This document shows positions 9,172 to 17,149 of a stretch of 64,000 nucleotides of DNA, piece by piece. This DNA is from a bacterium (GTDB lineage Bacteria; Planctomycetota; Planctomycetia; Isosphaerales; Isosphaeraceae), in NCBI GenBank assembly GCA_016125085.1, contig WGMM01000040.1, forward strand, positions 1-64,000, in the 5' to 3' direction. The position numbers and the translations under genes were made by a program. The notes under the pieces were generated by a model, which worked only from the letters and a program-made list of their open reading frames with translations, made no database searches and was not told the origin of the DNA. Every line of letters starts with the position of its first letter. Positions within the stretch are counted from its first letter, which is position 1.

Positions 9172-10536
9172 ATGATCCGCAAAGTTCTTGCGATCGCATC
9201 GCTCGTGATGACATCGGCCGGCTCGGCTCGCGCCGATTTGCACGCCTACGTCAAGCAGGACGACAAATCGTTCAAGTGGGAAGAAGAGGGCAAGACCAGG
9301 GGTATCGGCGTGACGATCCACACGCTGAAGCTGCATTCCCAGACCTGGCAGGGCATTCTCTGGACGCACCGGCTGGAGATCGTCGAACCGGACGAAGCGA
9401 AGATCGATCACCCTGACACCGCCATGCTGTTCATCGGCGGCGGATCACTGGGCGACACTCCGCGGGACGGCGACCGGCTTGTGGCCACGGCTCTGGCCCG
9501 GGCTTCACGGGCCCGTGTCGCGATCCTCAACCACGTGCCCAACCAGCCTCTCATGGGCGACCGTAAGGAAGATGCCCTGATCGCCGAAACTTTCATCAAA
9601 TATCTCAACAGCAAGGACCTCTCCTGGCCCCTTCTGTTCCCGATGGCCAAATCCGCCGTACGGGCGATGGACGCAACCCAGCAATGGGCGAAGAAGAACG
9701 GCAAGCCGGCGATCGAGAAGTTCGTCGTCACCGGCGCCAGCAAGCGTGGCTGGACGACGTGGCTCTCCGGCGCCGCCGATCCGCGTGTGATCGCTATCGC
9801 CCCGATGGTCATCGACACGCTCAATCTGGGCTCCCAGGGCCAGAATCAGCTGAAGGTCTGGGGCAAGTACAGCGAACAGATTCATGACTACGTCGAGCGT
9901 GGATTGATGCAGGCCGCCCTCACACCGGACGGCGAAGTGCTGTGGAAAATGGTCGACCCCTTCACTTACCGCGAAGGCCGGCTGGCCCAGATTCCGAAGG
10001 TGCTCGTCAACGGCACGAACGACCGCTACTGGACGCAGGACGCTTCGCGTCTTTACTTCCCCGAACTGAAGGGCCCCAAGGCGATCTGCTACCTGCCCAA
10101 CGCCGGCCACGGCCTGGACCAGAACCGGGAGTGGGCACTGAACACGATCGCGGGACTTTATCGCATGGCAGCCGCCGGGAACTCGATCCCGACGATCTCC
10201 TGGGACCTGATCGAACAGCCGGAAAGCACCGATTACGGCATCGCGCTGAAGGCCGAGCCGAAGCCGAAGGCCATCAAGGTCTGGGCGGCGAAGTCGAAGT
10301 CGCGTGACGTGCGTCAGGCCAAGTGGGAAGAAGTGCCCGCCACGGTCACTGAGAAAGACGGCAAGACCATCGTTCTGCGCACTCGTCCGAAATCCGGCGT
10401 CGAAGTCATGATCCTGGACTTGACCTACGAAGTCGACGGCCTGACTGTCCACTTCTCGACGCAAATTTCGGAGTCGGACCGCACCGAAGTTCCCGAAGCC
10501 CAGCGTCAGAATGCGGACGTCAAGGCCGCCGAGTGA
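9172..10536 (+). CDS. PhoPQ-activated pathogenicity-related (PqaA-like) exported protein
   Basis: A 454-residue protein with a Sec signal peptide (about residues 1-21, cleavage after SARA). The body matches the PhoPQ-activated pathogenicity-related family, an alpha/beta-hydrolase-like group common in planctomycetes. Motifs include FIGGGS near 87-92, the nucleophile-like GASKRGWTTW with Ser190, ADPRVIAIAPMVID, and NGTNDRYW and AGHGLDQNREW carrying the likely Asp and His. Its substrate is unknown; the serovar-pathogenicity name should not be read as a function here. A strong terminator at 10559-10601 follows. Confidence 0.82.
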   Translation: MIRKVLAIASLVMTSAGSARADLHAYVKQDDKSFKWEEEGKTRGIGVTIHTLKLHSQTWQGILWTHRLEIVEPDEAKIDHPDTAMLFIGGGSLGDTPRDGDRLVATALARASRARVAILNHVPNQPLMGDRKEDALIAETFIKYLNSKDLSWPLLFPMAKSAVRAMDATQQWAKKNGKPAIEKFVVTGASKRGWTTWLSGAADPRVIAIAPMVIDTLNLGSQGQNQLKVWGKYSEQIHDYVERGLMQAALTPDGEVLWKMVDPFTYREGRLAQIPKVLVNGTNDRYWTQDASRLYFPELKGPKAICYLPNAGHGLDQNREWALNTIAGLYRMAAAGNSIPTISWDLIEQPESTDYGIALKAEPKPKAIKVWAAKSKSRDVRQAKWEEVPATVTEKDGKTIVLRTRPKSGVEVMILDLTYEVDGLTVHFSTQISESDRTEVPEAQRQNADVKAAE

Positions 10537-10558
10537 TTTCCCTTCGTCGATCCCATTG

Positions 10559-10601
10559 CGAGTCGATCCGCCCCTTCGATGCGGATCGACTCGATTTTTT
10601 T
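10559..10601 (+). terminator. Rho-independent terminator
   Basis: CGAGTCGATCCGC (10559-10571) pairs perfectly with GCGGATCGACTCG (10581-10593), followed by a run of seven T (10595-10601). It ends transcription of the PqaA-like gene and shows that the next gene starts downstream of it rather than at an earlier in-frame codon. Confidence 0.92.
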
Positions 10602-10675
10602 CCGGTTCCGGCTTAATATGTGGACATTCGAATTCCTGTTCGCCAACTTCCGCTCGGGGCTCAGCCGTCGCAAGC

Positions 10676-11215
10676 ATGGATCCTTCCGGCAAGAAATCCG
10701 AAACTGGCAAACGTTTCGCCGTCGAATTGCCGGTGTTGCGTCCTGACCTGCTGCCACCGGGCTCGAAGCATCGGGACGAAATCACGCCCGACGAATCGAT
10801 CTGCGATTTCTGCGTCGGCAAATGCTGCCGCTACTTCACCGTACCGCTGAAAACGCCCCGCACCCGTGCTGACTTCGACGAACTGCGCTGGTATCTTGCT
10901 CATCAGCAGACGATGATTTTCGTGGAAACCGAAACGACGAACGGGAAATCCCGCAAACGCTGGAATCTGGTCGTCTGGACTCGGTGCGAATATCTGAAGA
11001 GCGATCATGGCTGTGCCATCTACGAGGATCGTCCGGGGGTTTGCCGCGACTACAAGGCGGACACTTGCGAATACGATAGCCCGTGGGTGTTCGAAGAATC
11101 GTTCGAGACCCCGGAATCGATCCGGGCTTATGGCGAACGATTCCTGGCCGAAGCTCGAGAGGCACGGCGGACCAGGGCCGAGGCGAAGACATCGGCGGCG
11201 AAAAAGCGAAGCTGA
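10676..11215 (+). CDS. YkgJ-family cysteine cluster protein
   Basis: A 179-residue protein. The cysteine pattern ICDFCVGKCCRYF (CxxCxxxCC) and the later TRCEYL, HGCAIYEDRPGVCRDY and DTCEYD match the YkgJ/Fe-S or zinc cluster family (UPF0153). Eight or more cysteines probably hold a metal site; the role is not established. The frame is open upstream to 10511, but the terminator at 10559-10601 lies inside that extension, so ATG 10676 is chosen. It is 11 bases before the HYExAFE gene and likely shares its operon. Confidence 0.85.
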   Translation: MDPSGKKSETGKRFAVELPVLRPDLLPPGSKHRDEITPDESICDFCVGKCCRYFTVPLKTPRTRADFDELRWYLAHQQTMIFVETETTNGKSRKRWNLVVWTRCEYLKSDHGCAIYEDRPGVCRDYKADTCEYDSPWVFEESFETPESIRAYGERFLAEAREARRTRAEAKTSAAKKRS

Positions 11216-11226
11216 GGGCAAAGGTC

Positions 11227-11805
11227 ATGGCACGGCGCTCCAACCATTATGAAGCGGCCTTCGAGGCTTACGTCAGAAGGTTGACGATCCCGTGCGTGGC
11301 CGTGGACGAAGCCCGCAGGCCCCTCTCGGACGAAGGCTCGATCAAGAATCCTGATTTTTTGATCTACCCGCGCCAGGCGCGAAACCTGGTGGTCGAAGTG
11401 AAGGGGAAATGGGGCAAAAACGCAAGCGGCAGAAGGCCCTGGGAGAATTGGGTCACGACCGACGACCTGGACGCGCTCGATCGATGGCAGACGATGTTCG
11501 GCCCGGGCTTTGTCGCGGCGCTGGTTTTCGTGTATGCTGAAGAGGCACCGGATCATCCGTTGCCGCCCATGTCCGATTCTGGGTTCGAGTTTCGCGGCTT
11601 CGTGTATCGTTTCTGGGCCGTGGCCCTGGACGACTACGTTCGCCACCTTCGATCCCGCGGTATGGCCTGGAAGGCTGTGTCCATGGCTCGGGACGCCTTC
11701 CGATCACGCGTTCGTCCATTGACCGACTGGCTCCCCACGACCGAAACCGCATTGCCGCGCCCGACGGGTGTCGCGCCCCGCAGAAAGGTACGTCAACTCC
11801 GATGA
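11227..11805 (+). CDS. HYExAFE-family protein with PD-(D/E)XK-like motif
   Basis: A 192-residue protein. HYEAAFE at residues 7-13 is the signature of the planctomycete HYExAFE family of unknown function. Further on, NPDFLIY (Pro42-Asp43) and VVEVKGKWG (Glu57-x-Lys59), with Glu9/Glu13 in the first helix, give the E...D...ExK spacing of PD-(D/E)XK nuclease-like folds (archaeal resolvase/restriction type). RPWENWVTTDDLDALDRWQTMFG follows and is rich in aromatic residues. Nuclease activity is my inference. The next ORF starts on its stop codon (ATGA), and a YkgJ-type protein lies just upstream. Confidence 0.78.
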   Translation: MARRSNHYEAAFEAYVRRLTIPCVAVDEARRPLSDEGSIKNPDFLIYPRQARNLVVEVKGKWGKNASGRRPWENWVTTDDLDALDRWQTMFGPGFVAALVFVYAEEAPDHPLPPMSDSGFEFRGFVYRFWAVALDDYVRHLRSRGMAWKAVSMARDAFRSRVRPLTDWLPTTETALPRPTGVAPRRKVRQLR

Positions 11806-11981
11806 AAGCCCTTGCAGGTTCGCTCGTTATGGCCTTCTTCCTCGCATTTCCGATGACGGCCCAGGCTCAGGCCCCGGATTCCGAGGAGAAAGCCGCTGGC
11901 AAGCCCTTCTATGGCTACGCCGGGTGGGCCGGGCTCGCCTTCGGCGCTCTCTACGGCGCCTGCAGGGCTTCCCGCCGCTGA
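11802..11981 (+). CDS. Small exported or membrane protein (59 residues)
   Basis: The ATG overlaps the TGA of the HYExAFE gene (ATGA), a usual sign of translational coupling. The product has a clear Sec signal peptide ending TAQAQA (about residues 1-24), a short charged linker, a hydrophobic stretch YGYAGWAGLAFGALYGA, and a basic C-terminus CRASRR. No family is recognised. The combination of signal peptide and coupling supports a real gene although it is very short. Confidence 0.6.
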   Translation: MKALAGSLVMAFFLAFPMTAQAQAPDSEEKAAGKPFYGYAGWAGLAFGALYGACRASRR

Positions 11982-12051
11982 TGGTTTCGGACTCGTTTCG
12001 ATTTCGGGCCACCTCACAGGCTCAGCTCCCCGGGGATATTCGCGCAAGCTC

Positions 12052-13080
12052 ATGTCGACTCATGACTTTCAGAACTCAGTCTCGAACCCCTCGCGGATCG
12101 ATCGGAACGAGATCGCCCGAATCTATCACTCGCCCCTGATCGATCTGATCGGCCGCGCCTCGGGTGTGCACAGGGCTCATCACGACCCGACGGAAGTGCA
12201 GGTCTGCGTTCTGCTTTCGATCAAGACCGGCGGCTGTCCCGAAGATTGTTCCTATTGTTCACAATCGGCCCGCTACAAGACTCCGGTCGAAAACCAGAGC
12301 CTGATGGACCTGGACGAAGTTCTCCGTGCCGCCCGCGATGCCAAAGCTTCAGGAGCGACCCGGTTCTGCATGGGGGCGGCCTGGCGTGAAGTGCGTTCCG
12401 GCCCTCAGTTCGATCGCGTCCTCGAAATGATCCGGGGCGTGAACGACGAAGGCCTCGAAGTCTGCTGCACGCTCGGCATGGTCACGCCCGACCAGGCCAG
12501 GGCCATGAAGGAAGCCGGACTTTACGCCTACAACCACAATCTGGACACGTCGGCTGAGCACTATTCCGACGTGATCCGGACTCGGACCTACGAAGACCGA
12601 CTGAAGACGATCGACGCCGTGCGCGAGGCCGGCATTTCCGTCTGCTGCGGCGGCATTCTCGGCCTGGGCGAAACAGACGACGACCGCATCGATCTGCTTC
12701 ACACACTGGCGAACCTCCCCGAGCCACCCGAAAGTGTCCCTGTCAACGCGCTTGTCGCCGTCGAGGGCACTCCTCTTGCCGGATCGCCCAAGGTGAGTGT
12801 CTGGTCGATGCTCCGAATGATCGCCACGGCGCGTATCATTATGCCCGAAGCCATGATCCGTCTCTCTGCCGGGCGGCTCGAAATGCCCGAATCGGAACAG
12901 GCTCTGTGCTTTATCGCGGGAGCGAATTCGATCTTCGCGGGCGACAAGCTTCTCACCACGCCCAACCCGGCCTACGACCGTGACGCCGCAATGCTCGCGA
13001 CGCTCGGGCTGAATCCGCGTCCGTCCGCCGTCGCGGGCAAGCCGACGTCTTCTGTTCATGAGCACGCGGAAACCCATTGA
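12052..13080 (+). CDS. bioB: Biotin synthase
   Basis: A 342-residue radical-SAM enzyme that inserts sulfur into dethiobiotin. The [4Fe-4S]/SAM motif is CPEDCSYC with Cys62, Cys66 and Cys69. Other BioB landmarks are SIKTGGCPEDC, FCMGAAWR, EVCCTLGM, AYNHNLDTS, CCGGILGLGE and the C-terminal SAGRLEM...AGANSIFAGDKLLTT. The frame is open further upstream to 11911, but ATG 12052 gives the normal length. The ketoacyl synthase gene overlaps its last 23 bases in another frame. Confidence 0.95.
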   Translation: MSTHDFQNSVSNPSRIDRNEIARIYHSPLIDLIGRASGVHRAHHDPTEVQVCVLLSIKTGGCPEDCSYCSQSARYKTPVENQSLMDLDEVLRAARDAKASGATRFCMGAAWREVRSGPQFDRVLEMIRGVNDEGLEVCCTLGMVTPDQARAMKEAGLYAYNHNLDTSAEHYSDVIRTRTYEDRLKTIDAVREAGISVCCGGILGLGETDDDRIDLLHTLANLPEPPESVPVNALVAVEGTPLAGSPKVSVWSMLRMIATARIIMPEAMIRLSAGRLEMPESEQALCFIAGANSIFAGDKLLTTPNPAYDRDAAMLATLGLNPRPSAVAGKPTSSVHEHAETH

Positions 13081-14359
13081 TCGGGCTCGCGGCCTCGTGT
13101 CGAATTCCGTAGACAGCCCGGTAGCGATCAGCGGCTTGGGGCTCGTGACGAGCCTGGGCCGAAACTTCTCCGAAACGTTCGACAATCTCTGCGCGGGGAA
13201 ATCCGGGCTGGTCGAGTCGGATTCGTCCAGGACTCGCCCGGACAAGGCATCACGGCTGCGATCGTTCGGGTTTCCGGTCGATCCGTCGTTCCAGCGAGTC
13301 GATGATTTCTGGGACGATCCGGTTTTTGCGATTCTCGCGAAGTCGTTGGAAGAAGCGATCGAACAGGCACGAATCGATTTCTCGTGCTTCGACCCGGAAC
13401 GGATCGCGGTCGTCGTCGGATTGAGCAAGGGCGCCGTGCGGCTGAAATCGCACTGGTCAGAAAATCGGGACTCGATGTCATCTCACCCGCTGGCCCGAAC
13501 TCTCGGCTTGGCCGGTGTCGCTCCCTCATCGGGCGCGTCCTTCGTCGCTTCGAAAATCGGGGCCCGTGGTCCCGTGCTCGCACCGATCACGGCTTGCGCA
13601 ACCGGGCTGACCTGCTTGCGTGTCGCGGCAGGGCTGCTGCGTGACGGGTCTTGCGATATCGCCATCGCCGGTGCCGCTGACGCTTCCCTCACTCCCATGA
13701 TCGAAGCCTCATTCCGCCGTATGAAGGCGCTCGCAACTCCGCTCGACGAATCCGACCCGCCCGAGGCCTGGGTTCGCCCCTGGTCAGCGAACCGAAACGG
13801 TTTCCTGATCGGCGAAGGTGGCGCGATTTTCGTCCTCGAGCGGGAATGCGATCTCAAGGCCTCCGGAAGATGCGCGGTGGCGCGTATTACAGGCTGTGCA
13901 GCCGGGAGTGAGGCTCATCACGCGACACGCCCGCACGCTTCACCCGCAGTGCTCGAGCGGGTCATTCGTGAGACCATCGGAGTCCATGGAAAAATTCCGG
14001 ATGCGATCCATCTCCATGCCACAGGCACCCGCGATTTCGACGCTCTGGAAGCTACCGCGATTCGTCAGGCGATAGGCCCGGAGCACGAACGAATTCGCAT
14101 GCTGGCCAGCAAATCGCAAATAGGCCATTGCCTGGGGGCGGCAGGTGCCGTGGAGCTTGCCATCGCTTGCGGCTCACTGTTCAGGGGAATTCTGCCTCCC
14201 TTCGTTCCTCGCCCCCCCTTCGATTTCGAACATCCCGGAAATCCCGTCGGCCCAGAATCGATCGCGACCCCGACACTTTCGATCATGAAACTCGTCGCAG
14301 GGTTCGGAGGTCACATCGAAGCGTGCCACCTGGTCGCTGCGGCGAAATCGCATTCCTGA
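13058..14359 (+). CDS. Beta-ketoacyl-ACP synthase overlapping bioB
   Basis: A 433-residue thiolase-fold condensing enzyme with an intact Cys-His-His triad: Cys180 in TACATG, His320 in HATGTRDFDA and His357 in SQIGHCLGAAGA. It therefore should extend an acyl chain with malonyl-ACP. The protein is diverged from housekeeping FabF (shorter spacing, N-terminal tail of about 20 residues). Starting inside bioB, it is probably translated with it. I infer a role in making the pimeloyl precursor of biotin, which bioF on the other strand would use; a role in another lipid or pigment is possible. Confidence 0.85.
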   Translation: MSTRKPIDRARGLVSNSVDSPVAISGLGLVTSLGRNFSETFDNLCAGKSGLVESDSSRTRPDKASRLRSFGFPVDPSFQRVDDFWDDPVFAILAKSLEEAIEQARIDFSCFDPERIAVVVGLSKGAVRLKSHWSENRDSMSSHPLARTLGLAGVAPSSGASFVASKIGARGPVLAPITACATGLTCLRVAAGLLRDGSCDIAIAGAADASLTPMIEASFRRMKALATPLDESDPPEAWVRPWSANRNGFLIGEGGAIFVLERECDLKASGRCAVARITGCAAGSEAHHATRPHASPAVLERVIRETIGVHGKIPDAIHLHATGTRDFDALEATAIRQAIGPEHERIRMLASKSQIGHCLGAAGAVELAIACGSLFRGILPPFVPRPPFDFEHPGNPVGPESIATPTLSIMKLVAGFGGHIEACHLVAAAKSHS

Positions 14360-14661
14360 TGTTGCTGAATTTCGACGCACGCATGCTTATTCAGGGACGA
14401 TGTCCGACATCGCTGCGATCCGCTTAATCTCTTGCAATCAAATACGTTGTGACCGAAGAACATGAGATTGCCGGCTCAATTTCTGCACAGCGCTTCGATC
14501 CGACGAAAAAACGGCGAGTGATTTTCGCTCCCTCTTCTGGATCGAAACACGGTATGAAGCTAGACTTGAATGCATCGCATCCGAAACGATCGACTTCGAC
14601 TTCTCTGACCTCTCTTCCGGTCATGTCGAACTCTTAAACTACGCAAAGTAGAGGTGACGCC
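14360..14661 (+). other. Intergenic region upstream of a PEP-CTERM gene
   Basis: About 300 bases with no supported gene; a 62-codon GTG-started frame at 14449-14637 has no RBS. GAGGTGA just before ATG 14662 is a good ribosome binding site. No clear -35/-10 pair was found. Confidence 0.4.
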
Positions 14662-15873
14662 ATGATGTTTCGACGGCTCAAGGCTGGCTTGGTTCTCGCG
14701 ATTACGACGGCTCTGGTGCCGACGATGGCGAGAGCGGGGCAAATCGATTTCTTCACGGTCGGCGCCTCGAATCCGAATGCCGGATATTATGCCGGTACGA
14801 TCGGTTTCAGCGTTTCGGACACCGGCGTGGTCGCGGCTACTTCGAACCTGAGCCATGCCAGCGAAACAGGTGCGGCCTACACCACGGGCGGCACGACGAA
14901 CCTGCCGGTTTCGGGCCGCCTGCTTTCGATCAGCGCCGATGGCACGCGTGCGGCTGGCTACAGCAATGATTCCGCCGGCGGGATCGCATGGACCGTCGGT
15001 GCCGGAACGACGACAAGTCTTGCCACACTTCCCGGCTACACTCAGGCCGCTGCGATCAGCAACAACGGCCAGTATGTCGCGGGTGTCGGCGGATCGCCGA
15101 TGCAAATGGCGAGCTGGAATTTCGACGGCACGGCCGGAACGGCCCTCGGCAATCTTGGCGGGAGCAGCTTCGGCTGGGCCGGAGCCGTATCCAATACGGG
15201 ACTGGTCGGGGGGACGTCGGGTGACGGCTCCCGTGCCGCTGCGATCGCCACTGCGGGGTCGGCCGGAAGTGCGATGCAGCTTGGCCAGGGCTATCTCGAC
15301 GCGAGTATCCCCGATCCATACGGCAAGGTTCTCGGAATCAATTCCGACGGCACGATTCTCGTCGGCGAATCGCTGGCCAAGATCGGCAATATCGGCAACA
15401 ACATCCACATGCGTGCCTTCATCGTCAATAACCTGCTTTCTGACGATACCCTCGTCGCTCTTGCGACACCGGCAGGTTGGGAAAGCGCTTCAGCACGCGA
15501 TGTCACGGACCGTCTTTTCTCAGGCTCCGGGATCGTCGTCGGCAATCTCTGGAACGGCGACAAAAGCTCACCGACCGATCAGGCCGCAGCGATCTGGGTT
15601 CCTGGTTCGGGCGTCGACCTGCTCCAGAATTATGCCGCCAGCCTCGGAATCACGATTCCTGCGGGTTACACTTTGCTGACGGCATTCGGCATTTCGACCG
15701 ATGGCACGTATATCACCGGTTCCGCTCGTGATGCTTCGGGCAACCAGGTCGGCTATCTGCTGGATTTCAGCGGCAACCAGCCCGTTCCCGAACCGGCTTC
15801 GGTGCTCTCACTTGCGGTCGGAGGCGTAGCGGTTCTTTACTCCCGCCGCCGTCGACGCGTCCGGATCGCCTGA
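14662..15873 (+). CDS. PEP-CTERM sorting-domain protein with beta-propeller-like repeats
   Basis: A 403-residue exported protein. A Sec signal peptide ends at about residue 25 (MARA|GQ). The middle shows recurrent SISADGTRAAGYS-, AISNNGQYVAGVG-, AVSNTGLVGGTS- and GINSDGTILVGES-like units, as in HAF-repeat extracellular proteins. The C-terminus has VPEPAS, a hydrophobic segment and an RRRRR tail, the PEP-CTERM signal that directs exosortase-dependent surface sorting. RBS GAGGTGA is well placed. It has its own strong terminator at 15921. Function probably at the cell surface or matrix; ligand unknown. Confidence 0.88.
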   Translation: MMFRRLKAGLVLAITTALVPTMARAGQIDFFTVGASNPNAGYYAGTIGFSVSDTGVVAATSNLSHASETGAAYTTGGTTNLPVSGRLLSISADGTRAAGYSNDSAGGIAWTVGAGTTTSLATLPGYTQAAAISNNGQYVAGVGGSPMQMASWNFDGTAGTALGNLGGSSFGWAGAVSNTGLVGGTSGDGSRAAAIATAGSAGSAMQLGQGYLDASIPDPYGKVLGINSDGTILVGESLAKIGNIGNNIHMRAFIVNNLLSDDTLVALATPAGWESASARDVTDRLFSGSGIVVGNLWNGDKSSPTDQAAAIWVPGSGVDLLQNYAASLGITIPAGYTLLTAFGISTDGTYITGSARDASGNQVGYLLDFSGNQPVPEPASVLSLAVGGVAVLYSRRRRRVRIA

Positions 15874-15920
15874 TCCAACTTGGGCTTCCGTTTCGGATCC
15901 AGAGCAACGTCAACGAACGA

Positions 15921-15955
15921 GACCCTTCCGTCGAGAAATCACGGAAGGGTCTTTC
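15921..15955 (+). terminator. Rho-independent terminator after the PEP-CTERM gene
   Basis: GACCCTTCCGT (15921-15931) pairs perfectly with ACGGAAGGGTC (15941-15951) around a nine-base loop and is followed by TTTCC. It lies about 50 bases after the stop. Confidence 0.85.
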
Positions 15956-16070
15956 CTGTCAGCCCATTTCGGTTCTGACGCAGCCCGGATTCGCCGGCCG
16001 AATCCAGGTTCGGTCCGGTTCGCTTCAGGCAGGTTCGCAACTTGGTTCTGCCCGATATGAAATTCGAATC

Positions 16071-16100
16071 TGGAAGAATCTCGACCTTCCGTCATATAAT
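16071..16100 (+). promoter_or_regulatory. Promoter of the mcsA-mcsB group
   Basis: A perfect -10 TATAAT lies at 16095-16100. The best -35 partner, TGGAAG at 16071-16076 with an 18-base spacer, is weak. It reads into the first McsA-like gene. No CtsR or CIRCE-type operator is evident around it, although direct HSP-type control cannot be excluded by eye. Confidence 0.5.
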
Positions 16101-16144
16101 GTTCCTATCGAGAAATCGTGTTCGAAAGCGTACGAAAGAGGGGC

Positions 16145-16666
16145 ATGGGCCGAAGCATGAAGTGTGAACGCTGCTCCAAAACTGTCACTCACCACATCAC
16201 TGACATCGACAAGAACGGCCAATGGCAGGAACACCATCTGTGTCATGATCACGCACAGGCTTTTCTTGAGGAATCCGCGGACGAGAAGCCGAAGAAGGAT
16301 GTCGCTGAACTTGCCAAGGCCTTCATCAGCCAGTCGGCGAAGACCACTGCGAGCGAATCGTCGGCCGATAAGAAGATCTGTCCTGTCTGCAGTATGACCT
16401 TCCAGGAGTTCCGCAACAGCGGACGGCTCGGCTGTCCGAACGACTACGTGATTTTCCGCGAAGAGCTGATGCCGCTTCTGGAAAATATCCACGAGGACAC
16501 CCGCCATTGCGGCAAGACGCCCCACAGGGCCCCTCGCGACGCCCAGACGCAAACGTCCCTGATTCAGCTCAGGAACGACCTGAAGCGCGCCGTTGCGATG
16601 GAAGATTACGAACTCGCAGCGAAGGTTCGCGACAAGATCAAGGACCTTGAGGCAAAGAAGTCCTGA
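16145..16666 (+). CDS. mcsA: McsA-like UVR-motif zinc protein
   Basis: A 173-residue protein. An N-terminal CERC...CHDH pair and a second CPVC...GRLGCPNDY set fit the zinc-binding part of McsA, the activator of arginine kinase McsB. A UVR (UvrB/UvrC) motif occupies about residues 135-170 (LRNDLKRAVAMEDYELAAKVRDKIKDL). AGAGGGG just before ATG 16145 chooses this start over GTG 16118. Its neighbours are a shorter McsA-like gene and mcsB, so it should work with the kinase in protein quality control in the cytoplasm. Confidence 0.85.
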   Translation: MGRSMKCERCSKTVTHHITDIDKNGQWQEHHLCHDHAQAFLEESADEKPKKDVAELAKAFISQSAKTTASESSADKKICPVCSMTFQEFRNSGRLGCPNDYVIFREELMPLLENIHEDTRHCGKTPHRAPRDAQTQTSLIQLRNDLKRAVAMEDYELAAKVRDKIKDLEAKKS

Positions 16667-16803
16667 ATGTCTCATGCCGATATCTTCCCGGCCTTTCACG
16701 TTTCAGGAGAAAATCGCCGCGGCTGTGGCCATGAGGCCGCGGTGGCCGATACTATGACGCTCACTCGAAATTTCATCCCCGCAACGAACTTGCCGATGTC
16801 CTG

Positions 16804-17148
16804 ATGAACTCAAAAAACGGCCATGAATCCGAAGACGAAAAAGGTGTCGATTCTGGCTCGAATCGCAAGTGCCCCTACTGCGGACTCGATACGAAAGGTT
16901 TCCGGACTACTGGACGGCTGGGTTGCCCTCTCGACTATGATACTTTCGCCGCCGAGATCGCTCCGGTGTTCCGTTCGAGCCAGGCAGCCTCGCTCCATGT
17001 GGGAAAATGGCCGAAACGCGGCCCCAGCCGTTTCGAAGCTCTCAAGCTGCAATTCGAGCTGAGACTTGCGATCGAACGACAGGACTACGAAACCGCCGCA
17101 ATGATCCGTGACCGGATGCGGGATCGAACCAAGCCCCGAGAATCCTGA
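16804..17148 (+). CDS. Short second McsA-like UVR-motif protein
   Basis: A 114-residue protein with one zinc-type unit (KCPYCGLDTKGF...GRLGCPLDYDTF) and a C-terminal UVR motif (FELRLAIERQDYETAAMIRDRM). It equals roughly the second zinc unit plus UVR motif of the preceding protein and lacks the first CERC/CHDH unit. The stop is two bases before the mcsB start. It may be a second McsB activator, a regulator with a different target, or a diverging duplicate. The paired arrangement is unusual compared with the single mcsA of Firmicutes. Confidence 0.8.
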   Translation: MNSKNGHESEDEKGVDSGSNRKCPYCGLDTKGFRTTGRLGCPLDYDTFAAEIAPVFRSSQAASLHVGKWPKRGPSRFEALKLQFELRLAIERQDYETAAMIRDRMRDRTKPRES

Positions 17149-17149
17149 G

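Noticed and set aside
10511..10675. Upstream in-frame extension of the YkgJ-type gene
   Set aside because: A strong terminator (10559-10601) lies inside the extension.
14449..14637. Small GTG-started ORF upstream of the PEP-CTERM gene
   Set aside because: No RBS and no recognisable features.
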